Notes under the pieces: model-generated
The model's input: the letters and a program-made list of their open reading frames with translations, nothing else
Databases searched by the model: none
Told to the model about the DNA's origin: nothing
Part shown: positions 32,976 through 40,258 of the stretch, piece by piece
Numbering within the stretch: the stretch's first letter is position 1
Layout of the letters: each line of letters begins with the position of its first letter
Source of the DNA: Candidatus Gastranaerophilales bacterium
GTDB lineage: Bacteria > Cyanobacteriota > Vampirovibrionia > Gastranaerophilales > Gastranaerophilaceae
DNA: 42,110 nt
Assembly: GCA_944325095.1 (NCBI GenBank)
Contig: CALUYV010000009.1
Span: 1 to 42,110, forward strand
Direction of reading: 5' to 3'
Program-made: the position numbers and the translations under genes

Positions 32976-33473
32976 TCATAATAAATCCTTTAAAATTTCA
33001 GCTAATTCTTTTTTTGCATTGTATATTCTTGATTTTATTGTGCCGATAGGGCATTTGAGTCTTTGAGCGCATTCTTCGTATGTATAACCGTTAATTTCGC
33101 ACATAATTATTACTTCTTTAAATTTTGGCTTTAATGAATTTATTGCTTTAACGATTTTTTTCTGGCGTTCCAGTTTTATAAACTTTTCTTCCGGTGAAAT
33201 TTTTTTATCTTTAATGCTGTCGATTACGAAATCATCAGAAGTAGAGGTTTTAAAAACTTTGTGGTAGGAGGATTTCAAATAGTCAAGAGAGGTGTTTTTT
33301 GCAATTAGTGAAACCCAACTCCGGATAGAACCTCTTTCCTGATATTTGTCCGAATTTTTCCATATCTTAAGATATACCTCTTGTTCTAAATCTTCATTTT
33401 CTTCTTTAGTAATCAAGCGTATAATGTTTTTAATATTTTGTTTATTTGTTTGTATTACTTTGTTAAAATCCAT
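32976..33473 (-). CDS. ECF-family RNA polymerase sigma factor
   Basis: This 165-residue sigma-70 relative has only regions 2 and 4. Region 2 includes EDLEQEVYLKIWKN and the RGSIRSWVSLIAKNTSLDYLK segment (-10 recognition), and region 4 includes LKPKFKEVIIMCEINGYTYEECAQRL with the helix-turn-helix GTIKSRIYNAKKEL. Its gene is 23 bp downstream of a zinc-finger anti-sigma gene, a usual pairing, and upstream of a secreted Spy-like protein. A TGAAC-N16-CGTT element upstream of the anti-sigma gene looks like a self-regulated ECF promoter. Confidence 0.95.
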   Translation of the reverse strand: MDFNKVIQTNKQNIKNIIRLITKEENEDLEQEVYLKIWKNSDKYQERGSIRSWVSLIAKNTSLDYLKSSYHKVFKTSTSDDFVIDSIKDKKISPEEKFIKLERQKKIVKAINSLKPKFKEVIIMCEINGYTYEECAQRLKCPIGTIKSRIYNAKKELAEILKDLL

Positions 33474-33496
33474 CCGGTTTCCGTTTTTTTATAAAA

Positions 33497-33841
33497 CTAT
33501 TCAAGTGATATCAATCCGTACGAATCGACAGGCAGACCTAAATCTTCATAGGTTAGAGCCGTTCCGTACTTCAAAGTATCAGATACATCGGTATTCAGGT
33601 TTATTACACCCAGAGTAGTTCCGCTCGCAAGCAGCATAAACAATGCGCAGGCAACTTTTACTTTTGCCCAGTTCCTCCGCTGTTCTTTGAAATAAGGCTT
33701 TGCTTCTTTAATAAGTTCGGAAACTTTAAGCATTTTTTCGTGCTCTGCCTGGCAGTCTTTGCAGGTCTGGATATGCTCATTCAGTTCTTCTTCAGACCTG
33801 AAAACAAATAAAGATTCGTATTTTGAACATTTTTCATTCAT
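33497..33841 (-). CDS. Zinc-finger (zf-HC2) anti-sigma factor
   Basis: The 114-residue single-pass membrane protein has an N-terminal anti-sigma zinc motif, H-x3-C-x2-C (NEHIQTCKDC) with an upstream Cys near 5, a linker, one membrane helix (about 66-85), and a short periplasmic tail of about 30 residues. It would hold the ECF sigma factor encoded just downstream at the membrane until a signal arrives. The short periplasmic tail leaves little room for direct sensing, so the Spy-like protein may be the sensor (inference). AGAGG before the ATG supports the start. Confidence 0.88.
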   Translation of the reverse strand: MNEKCSKYESLFVFRSEEELNEHIQTCKDCQAEHEKMLKVSELIKEAKPYFKEQRRNWAKVKVACALFMLLASGTTLGVINLNTDVSDTLKYGTALTYEDLGLPVDSYGLISLE

Positions 33842-33864
33842 TTTGATAACCTCTGTACCTGTAT

Positions 33865-33889
33865 AACGATTATATAAAAAAAAAGTTCA
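33865..33889 (-). promoter_or_regulatory. Putative ECF-type autoregulatory promoter
   Basis: On the minus strand TGAAC (33889-33885), a 16-nt T/A-rich spacer and CGTT (33868-33865) match the GAAC...CGT pattern of many ECF-dependent promoters such as those of Bacillus SigW. It lies 24 nt before the anti-sigma ATG. A TATAAT is also present in the spacer, so a housekeeping start cannot be excluded. Confidence 0.5.
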
Positions 33890-33926
33890 TTTTTCCATTT
33901 GTTAAGTTAAAATATTTTTAAAGTTC

Positions 33927-33955
33927 TTGCACAATGAATTTATTAATAGTAGAAT
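33927..33955 (+). promoter_or_regulatory. Sigma-70-type promoter of the envelope operon
   Basis: TTGCAC (33927-33932), a 17-nt spacer and TAGAAT (33950-33955) are well placed upstream of the small membrane gene at 33982 and the genes that follow (M23 peptidase, LptD-like, aldolase, lpxI, lpxB). Confidence 0.65.
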
Positions 33956-33981
33956 GCTGGTAATGACACAAGGGGAGAGTT

Positions 33982-34086
33982 ATGGAATTTTTTAGAAAAC
34001 ACAGAAAAATATTATTCGTATTGATAGCGACAGCCTTTTTACTAATGTGTATAAGCCCGCTTTTAATAGCAATTTTATCAATGTAA
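33982..34086 (+). CDS. 34-residue single-helix membrane protein
   Basis: A short frame starts at ATG 33982 with AGGGGAGAG immediately upstream and ends TAA at 34086. The product has a basic head (MEFFRKHRKI) and one membrane helix covering almost all the rest (LFVLIATAFLLMC...LLIAIL). The strong ribosome-binding site and good promoter upstream support a real gene. It could be a small regulator or assembly factor of the downstream envelope genes. The head resembles the N-terminal anchors of PpiD/SurA-type proteins, so a remnant of a larger gene is an alternative. Confidence 0.6.
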   Translation: MEFFRKHRKILFVLIATAFLLMCISPLLIAILSM

Positions 34087-34110
34087 TGACGATAATAACC
34101 AAATTTAATA

Positions 34111-35274
34111 ATGAAAGATTTACTTAAAAAAATTTTAATATGCTGGATAATCATCTTGAGTTGCATAACCTGCACCTCGGCTGTTTTTGCGACCCAGTCA
34201 AAGGATTTGCTTGACCAGAAATTAAAACAGACAAATACAAAACGGTATTATTTCCTGCAGAAGAAAAAGCAGGCGGATTTAAAACTAAGATCAGAGCGCA
34301 ACAAATTAAGCAATAACCAGCAGCGATTGGAAAATGCCCAGATGAAACTTCAATCTACCACACGGCAGTATAACGCACTGGTTTCCAATCTGGCTTCAAT
34401 GGAATTGCAGTTGAATAATGCAATTGCAGAGTTCAAAGAAATTGATATCCAGATGAAAGGCAGAATCAGAGAGGCTTATAAGCATCAGCGTTCCGGCATG
34501 TTTGAACTTTTGCTGTCATCATCTGATATAAATTCACTTTTGGATACCATCTATTTTGAAAAAATAGTTATAAAAGAAGATTACAAGAAAATGCAGGCTG
34601 TAAAAGCGAAAGCCAATCAGATTGCCGAGTTGAAAACTCAGGTACAGGCTCAGAAACGGCTTGTAGAAGCATCGTTAAAAGATATTAATGACCAAAAAGT
34701 TACTATTCAAAACTCAATTGCAGAAAACAGAAGTATGATTGAGCGGTTGAATAAAGATAAAAACTATTACGAACGTTCGGAACGTGAACTTGCAAGACAA
34801 TCAGCGAGCATACAAAGCATGATTGAGAATTTGACAAAGAGGAATTCAAGGCCTGGCGCACCGCAGGTCAAAGTGGCATCTTCCGGATTTATTTATCCGA
34901 TATCAGGGCCTATAACATCTCCGTTCGGCTGGCGTGTTCACCCGATATTTAAAAGCAGAATATTCCACTCAGGTATTGATATCGGCGGGCCGAACGGCGG
35001 AGCAATTAAAGCTTCAAATGACGGCAGGGTTATATATTCCGGCTGGTACGGCGGGTACGGTAAAGTCGTAATTTTAGACCACGGTGTAATAAACGGGAAA
35101 CCGATAACTACACTCTACGGTCACATGTCTGCAATAAATGTCAGCAACGGTCAAAATGTTAAAAAAGGACAAACAATAGGCAGGGAAGGTTCTACAGGAT
35201 ACAGTACAGGCCCGCACTGCCACTTTGAAGTCAGGGTAAACGGTAAACCTACAAATCCGTTAAATTATATTTAA
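34111..35274 (+). CDS. EnvC-like M23 murein peptidase with coiled coil
   Basis: The 387-residue exported protein has a signal peptide (about 1-27, ending VFA-TQ), a long coiled coil (about 30-245) and a C-terminal LytM/M23 domain (about 258-387). The metal ligands appear complete (H286, D290 in HSGID; H338; H369-x-H371 in GPHCH), so it should be an active endopeptidase rather than a degenerate EnvC activator. It probably cuts peptidoglycan cross-links during division or growth. No clear Shine-Dalgarno sequence is seen. It lies 24 bp after the small membrane gene and 13 bp before the LptD-like gene. Confidence 0.9.
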   Translation: MKDLLKKILICWIIILSCITCTSAVFATQSKDLLDQKLKQTNTKRYYFLQKKKQADLKLRSERNKLSNNQQRLENAQMKLQSTTRQYNALVSNLASMELQLNNAIAEFKEIDIQMKGRIREAYKHQRSGMFELLLSSSDINSLLDTIYFEKIVIKEDYKKMQAVKAKANQIAELKTQVQAQKRLVEASLKDINDQKVTIQNSIAENRSMIERLNKDKNYYERSERELARQSASIQSMIENLTKRNSRPGAPQVKVASSGFIYPISGPITSPFGWRVHPIFKSRIFHSGIDIGGPNGGAIKASNDGRVIYSGWYGGYGKVVILDHGVINGKPITTLYGHMSAINVSNGQNVKKGQTIGREGSTGYSTGPHCHFEVRVNGKPTNPLNYI

Positions 35275-35287
35275 AAAGGACAACAAA

Positions 35288-37603
35288 TTGAGAAAAAATC
35301 TAGTATCAGTTTTAATATTTTCAATAATGATAATACCGGCTGCCGCATTCGGAATTGACGGCAATTATGAAGGGTTTGCGGTAACTCCGGAGGATTTGAG
35401 CAACGAAAGATTTTATGAATCTCCGGTAAGCAGGGTTGCGCCGGAAGTTCGTACACCGGAACCTGAAATCTCATATCCTTTCTACAGTCAGGGCAGACAG
35501 TATAAAGAACTTGAAGACGGACGTGCGCCTTTATTTAAACAAATAAGATTAAAATTAACTGATGTGTTTTATAACAGACAGCCAAAGGTAAAAGAACCGG
35601 AGTTTTCGGTTGATGAAAAAGAATCAAAGACTTCTCTTCCGCAAAAATTGAAATTCTGGAAAAAACATTCAAAACAGGAAGAAAATGCCGAGCCGGCACC
35701 TGTATTGGAAACGGATAAGGGAACCATTTCGGAATCCATACAGGAGCATACCGAAGCGGAAATTCCTGATGAAAGCGGAAATATATCTCTTGAAACAGGA
35801 GTCAGCGAGCAGGTTGTCCAGAAAGAACTGGTGCTTGATTCAGATAATGTTACCTTTGATGATGATACAGGCGATATGGTTGCAACCGGCCGTCCTGTGT
35901 TGACTCTGCCGCAGCAGAATACAAAAATTATTGCCGATAAAATGACCTACAATCAGGATTCTAACATATTGAAGGCAATAGGTCATGTAATCATTATCAG
36001 AAACGGTATGCCGACTAAATCCGATTATGTCGAAGTTGATATGAACGAGGAAACGATAATCTCCGATAATGTCGAACTCAAACCGAATGCAATGATTGCA
36101 AATGCCAAAAAAGCCGTTCAAAAAGACGGATTGCTGATTCTAACTGACGGTTATTTCCATTCTGATCAATCCGAAATTCACAGATTATCTTCCAGAATGG
36201 TGGGGCCGAGATTTTCGAACATGATAATTGCAGAAGATGATAAATCTTTATTTCTTGGCGATCCTTCCGGTAATAAACTTCATTTGAATATTGATGAAAT
36301 TTATGTTGAAGCAAGAAAAGATCATGATGTTATAAAAGCCAAAAATATAGAAGTTAGCAAAAACGGGCATAAATTATTTACATGGCCTAGTATAACCGCT
36401 TATACAAATAAAGACAGGGATTATTTTGAAGCAAACTATCCTGAATTCGGCAGCCGCAGAAAACTGGGTATGTTTTTAGGGCCTGGTTTTACATTTGGCG
36501 GGCCGAACGGTTCTGTAATTAAATTAATACCTTTTATAAATTACAAAGATGATGTCGGTATCGGCGGTGCGATGAAATACCGTTCTCCGTTCAATTCTAC
36601 AGAACTCGGTTACGGTTCTGCAAAAGATATCTTTTTCTTAAAAGGTATCCAGCGTCTTGATGATAATTTGTTTTTGCAATATTCAGCAAATTCTTATGTT
36701 GATGACTGGTTTTTGGGTGCTCGTATGCCTAAATATATGGTTGAGGCATATTTTGATAAGAGCAAAACTATTCCTCACTTCCTGACAGAAGGACGTCATT
36801 TGACCTTCAGACAACGTGCAGGATTTGGTTTAATGGAGGATAATGACAGAAACTTTAACGGCGAAAAAATTGCCAGTACAGGAACTACCACAACAAGATT
36901 GAGATATATGGCTGAAATAAGCCAAAAAATATATTCATATAAAAGACCTGAGGACAGATTCTATTTCAATTTTGATATAGTTATGCAAGGGTCTGCTGCA
37001 TTATACGGTACAGGTGATACCCAGTTTATCGCAAGAATAGGGCCTAGAGCGCATATTCAATATAAAAACTGGATGCAGGATATCGGGTATTTCCAATCCG
37101 GTTATGATGATAATACTCCTGTTCCTCGATATGATATGTACAGATACGGGCATTCTGCATTTTATTTATCTGAAATTATCAGATTGAACAAATACATTTC
37201 TGTAGGCTGGACAGGTATGGTTAATTTGAGCGGTGATTCTCCAAATGACAGGTTGTTCCAGGAAAACAGATTTGCAGTTGCAATCGGGCCTGATGATTTG
37301 AAAATAAGAATAGGATACGACTTTATTCGAGAAACCACATATTTCGGGTTTGATATTGCTTTTGATACCAAAGGCACAACTATAAAGTACGGAAAAATGG
37401 AGATTAAAAATCCGGAGCGGCTCGGCAAAAAGCAAAAAGATGAAGAAAGACAAATTGCTTTTTCTCCTTCTGCAAGACCGCAGGAGCCGGCAGAAAAATC
37501 TTCTGTATTCAACAGAGCAAAGCAGAAGAAACCTAAAACACCTGTATTGCAGTATGCTCAGGTTATAAATATTGAAGATCCTGACAGAGAGCGGGTTGAT
37601 TAA
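35288..37603 (+). CDS. lptD: LptD/OstA-like LPS-assembly outer-membrane protein
   Basis: LptD inserts LPS into the outer membrane. The 771-residue product has a signal peptide (1 to about 21), a low-complexity Glu/Lys-rich linker (about 60-175), an OstA/LptA-like beta-jellyroll region (about 178-330: LDSDNVTFDDDTGDMVATGR, ADKMTYNQDSNILKAIGHV) and a beta-rich C-terminal part (about 365-715) likely to be the barrel. A basic tail follows, ending RERVD. It starts with TTG at 35288, chosen because AAAAAGGA precedes it and the signal peptide begins there. Sequence similarity is strongest in the OstA part; a cyanobacterial DUF3769-type variant is possible. It is followed by the aldolase, lpxI and lpxB. 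Confidence 0.82.
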   Translation: MRKNLVSVLIFSIMIIPAAAFGIDGNYEGFAVTPEDLSNERFYESPVSRVAPEVRTPEPEISYPFYSQGRQYKELEDGRAPLFKQIRLKLTDVFYNRQPKVKEPEFSVDEKESKTSLPQKLKFWKKHSKQEENAEPAPVLETDKGTISESIQEHTEAEIPDESGNISLETGVSEQVVQKELVLDSDNVTFDDDTGDMVATGRPVLTLPQQNTKIIADKMTYNQDSNILKAIGHVIIIRNGMPTKSDYVEVDMNEETIISDNVELKPNAMIANAKKAVQKDGLLILTDGYFHSDQSEIHRLSSRMVGPRFSNMIIAEDDKSLFLGDPSGNKLHLNIDEIYVEARKDHDVIKAKNIEVSKNGHKLFTWPSITAYTNKDRDYFEANYPEFGSRRKLGMFLGPGFTFGGPNGSVIKLIPFINYKDDVGIGGAMKYRSPFNSTELGYGSAKDIFFLKGIQRLDDNLFLQYSANSYVDDWFLGARMPKYMVEAYFDKSKTIPHFLTEGRHLTFRQRAGFGLMEDNDRNFNGEKIASTGTTTTRLRYMAEISQKIYSYKRPEDRFYFNFDIVMQGSAALYGTGDTQFIARIGPRAHIQYKNWMQDIGYFQSGYDDNTPVPRYDMYRYGHSAFYLSEIIRLNKYISVGWTGMVNLSGDSPNDRLFQENRFAVAIGPDDLKIRIGYDFIRETTYFGFDIAFDTKGTTIKYGKMEIKNPERLGKKQKDEERQIAFSPSARPQEPAEKSSVFNRAKQKKPKTPVLQYAQVINIEDPDRERVD

Positions 37604-37605
37604 TT

Positions 37606-38229
37606 ATGAATAATGATATTTTTCAAGAACTTATAAAATATGGCGGTATAGCGGGTGCCAAAGGTTATACTCCGGGAATTTCCGGCAATATTTCCGCTTT
37701 ATACGGGGATAAGATTATTATAACCGCATCCGGTACAGCAAACGGTTTTTTGACAGAAGACGATTTTAGTATAATTGATTTGGACGGGAATTATATAGCA
37801 GGTAACCCGAAACCCTCAAGCGAACGTTTTTTGCATGTAGAATTTTATAAAAAAAGACCTGATGTAAGCAGTGTATTCCATATGCACTCTCCGTATCTTA
37901 CGGCTTTTGCATCTTCCGGAAATGCGCTTGATGAAATGATTTCTCCCGAAATTATTTTTTGTTTTAACAAAATTCCTCTTGCAGAGTATGCTATACCCGG
38001 TTCAAAAGAGCTGGTTGATAAAACTTCTATTTTGTTTAAAGATTATGATATAGTGCTTATGTGCAATCATGGTGTTATTACCGGTGCAAAAAGCATAAAA
38101 CAGGCATATTTGAATTTGGAATTGGCTGAAGAATATGCAAAAACCGTATTTTTTACAAAATTTCTTGGTGGTGCTAATATATTATCATCAGAAGAAGTTG
38201 AAAAGATTTTATTATTAAGAAACAGTTAA
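37606..38229 (+). CDS. Class II aldolase/adducin family protein
   Basis: This 207-residue cytosolic protein has the class II aldolase fold with GNISALYG near 26-33, SSERFLHVEFYKKRPDVSSVFHMHSPY with the zinc-binding HMH (about 92-94), and CNHGV with the third His near 153. The family includes fuculose-1-phosphate and ribulose-5-phosphate processing enzymes and MtnB. It has no partner pathway genes here but lies inside an LPS operon, 2 bp after lptD and 14 bp before lpxI, so a sugar-phosphate role in LPS precursor supply is possible (inference). Confidence 0.9.
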   Translation: MNNDIFQELIKYGGIAGAKGYTPGISGNISALYGDKIIITASGTANGFLTEDDFSIIDLDGNYIAGNPKPSSERFLHVEFYKKRPDVSSVFHMHSPYLTAFASSGNALDEMISPEIIFCFNKIPLAEYAIPGSKELVDKTSILFKDYDIVLMCNHGVITGAKSIKQAYLNLELAEEYAKTVFFTKFLGGANILSSEEVEKILLLRNS

Positions 38230-38243
38230 AAGAGGATTAAATA

Positions 38244-39059
38244 GTGTCAATAACATTAGAAAACAAACAGGGTTTAATCGCAGGTGACGGAATATTGCCG
38301 GTACGCATGGCTCAGTATGCAAAAGAAAACGGATTTGAAGTTGTTTGTATCTCGCTTGCAAAAGACAATGTTCACCAGTTGAAAAAATATTGTTCAAAAA
38401 TATATTCCTGCCATCCGGGTGAAGTAAATAAAATTGAACAAATATTAAAAGATGAAGGAATCAAACAGATAACATTTCTGGGGAAAGTTCATAAAAAAAT
38501 CCTGCTGCAGCTGCACAAGTTTGATAAACGGGCTATTGATCTTCTTAAAGAGGCAACAAGATTGAATGACGATAAAGTCATGCTCATAATTGTTGAAGAA
38601 CTTGCAAAAATCGGGGTTGAAGTTTTGGATCAGACTATTTTCATAAAAAACCTCATGATACCTGCAGGAGTTCTCGGCAAGCATAAACCGACAGAAACCC
38701 AGATGGAAGATGTAAATTACGGCTTCTGGCTTGCTAAAGAGATGGGAAAACTTGATGTCGGACAGTCTGTTGTAATAAAAGATAAAATGATTATGGCTGT
38801 AGAGGCGATAGAAGGTACGGATGTCTGCATAAAACGAGGTGCAAAACTTGCAAAAAACAATGCGGTTGTTGTAAAAGTTGCCAAACCTAAACAAGACAGA
38901 CGGTTTGATATTCCTGCAATAGGTATGAAAACACTAAGAACAATGCATCATAATAACGCTTCTTTGATTGCTGTTGAGGCAAATCAAACAATAATTGTTG
39001 ATCAGGAAAATGTTATTAAATATGCAGATAGTCACAATATAGTAATAATGGCGATATAG
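38244..39059 (+). CDS. lpxI: UDP-2,3-diacylglucosamine pyrophosphatase LpxI
   Basis: LpxI hydrolyses UDP-2,3-diacylglucosamine to lipid X in lipid A synthesis, replacing the unrelated LpxH of E. coli. The 271-residue protein matches the family: QGLIAGDGILPVRMAQYAKENG at the start, ITFLGKVHKKILL, LIIVEELAKIGVEVLDQT, the NYGFWLAKEMGKLDVGQSVVIKD stretch, EAIEGTD and the AIGMKTLRTM segment. It begins with GTG at 38244, with AGAGGA 8 nt upstream. It is directly followed by lpxB (adjacent stop/start), which acts next in the pathway. Confidence 0.95.
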   Translation: MSITLENKQGLIAGDGILPVRMAQYAKENGFEVVCISLAKDNVHQLKKYCSKIYSCHPGEVNKIEQILKDEGIKQITFLGKVHKKILLQLHKFDKRAIDLLKEATRLNDDKVMLIIVEELAKIGVEVLDQTIFIKNLMIPAGVLGKHKPTETQMEDVNYGFWLAKEMGKLDVGQSVVIKDKMIMAVEAIEGTDVCIKRGAKLAKNNAVVVKVAKPKQDRRFDIPAIGMKTLRTMHHNNASLIAVEANQTIIVDQENVIKYADSHNIVIMAI

Positions 39060-40184
39060 ATGAAAAAAATATTTATTGTAACAGGCGAATATTCAGGTGA
39101 TGTCCATGCTGCAAAAGTTGTCAGAGAATTAAAAGCACTCGGCTGTGATTTGCAAATAGAAGGTATCGGCGGGATTGCTCTTGAAAATGAAGGAGTAAAA
39201 CTTTTTTCCAATCAGGATAAAATGTCTGCAATGGGAATTTCTCCAAAGATTATTATCAATCATTTTAAACTCGGAAAAGCCCTTGTTGATTATCTTATAA
39301 ATGATTATAAGCCGGATCTTGTCTTGTTGATTGATTACGGGGCATTCAATCTTTCTATTGCAAAATTTTTACATAAAGCGGGGATTAAGATTTTTTATTA
39401 TATCCCGCCGCAGGTCTGGGCAAGCCGTAAGTACAGAATAAATTTAATAAAGAAATACATTGATAAAGTTTTATGTATCTTCCCGTTCGAAAAGCCTTTA
39501 TATGCCCAGTATGGAATTGATACGCACTATTGCGGGCATCCTCTTGTATCACAATTGCCTTCTGCTGCAGGCAGGAGAGAGTTTTTGAGAAACCACGGCT
39601 TTGATGTTGACAGACCTTTAATTTCCGTATTCCCGGGTTCCCGTGAGTTTGAATTGAAAAATTTGATGCCTGTTTTCAAGGCTGCAGTTGAAAAACTACA
39701 GCACAGACATCCAGATTTGCAGTTTTGTTTTTCTCAGGCTCCTAATCTTAGTGATGAAGTTTATAATAAATATTTTCAGGATGCTGATTTCAAGGTTATT
39801 AAGGGCGAAAATCAGGCAATGTTGAGTGTTTCCGATGCATTAATCCTAGCGTCGGGTACTGTAGCACTTGAAGCTTGTTTGTATAAAACACCTATGATAA
39901 TTGCATATAAAGGCCCGCAGTTATTTTACTGGATATATCTTCTGGTAAGGTGTATTGATAAGGTTTCACTGCCTAATATAATTGCTAATAAAATTATCGT
40001 TCCGGAGTTGATTCAGTCAAAAGCAACGGCTGTTAATGTTGCAGCAGAGATTGAAAGTTTGTTATATGACAGTGAACGCAGAGAACAAACAGTTAAAGAT
40101 TTGGGGTTTGTTAAAACTTTGCTTTCCAATATGAATTCTGCCCGTGAAGTAGCAAAAGTGATAGACATGGAGTTGTTTCCTTAA
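39060..40184 (+). CDS. lpxB: Lipid-A-disaccharide synthase
   Basis: LpxB condenses lipid X with UDP-2,3-diacylglucosamine to form the lipid A disaccharide. The 374-residue glycosyltransferase-B-fold protein has GEYSGDVHAAKVVRELKALG near the N-terminus, SAMGISPKI, KIFYYIPPQVWASRKYRI, FEKPLYAQYG and HYCGHPLV, SVFPGSREFELKNLMPVF, and the ASGTVALEACLYKTPMIIAYK donor-site stretch. Its start codon is the first ATG after the lpxI stop with no spacer, so the two are coupled. It is the last gene of the operon. Confidence 0.97.
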   Translation: MKKIFIVTGEYSGDVHAAKVVRELKALGCDLQIEGIGGIALENEGVKLFSNQDKMSAMGISPKIIINHFKLGKALVDYLINDYKPDLVLLIDYGAFNLSIAKFLHKAGIKIFYYIPPQVWASRKYRINLIKKYIDKVLCIFPFEKPLYAQYGIDTHYCGHPLVSQLPSAAGRREFLRNHGFDVDRPLISVFPGSREFELKNLMPVFKAAVEKLQHRHPDLQFCFSQAPNLSDEVYNKYFQDADFKVIKGENQAMLSVSDALILASGTVALEACLYKTPMIIAYKGPQLFYWIYLLVRCIDKVSLPNIIANKIIVPELIQSKATAVNVAAEIESLLYDSERREQTVKDLGFVKTLLSNMNSAREVAKVIDMELFP

Positions 40185-40258
40185 TATAACTTTAAACAGC
40201 CTGCAATTTTAGCAATTTTTAATATTTAAATGCTTTAATAGAATTGTAGGTCAGTGTG

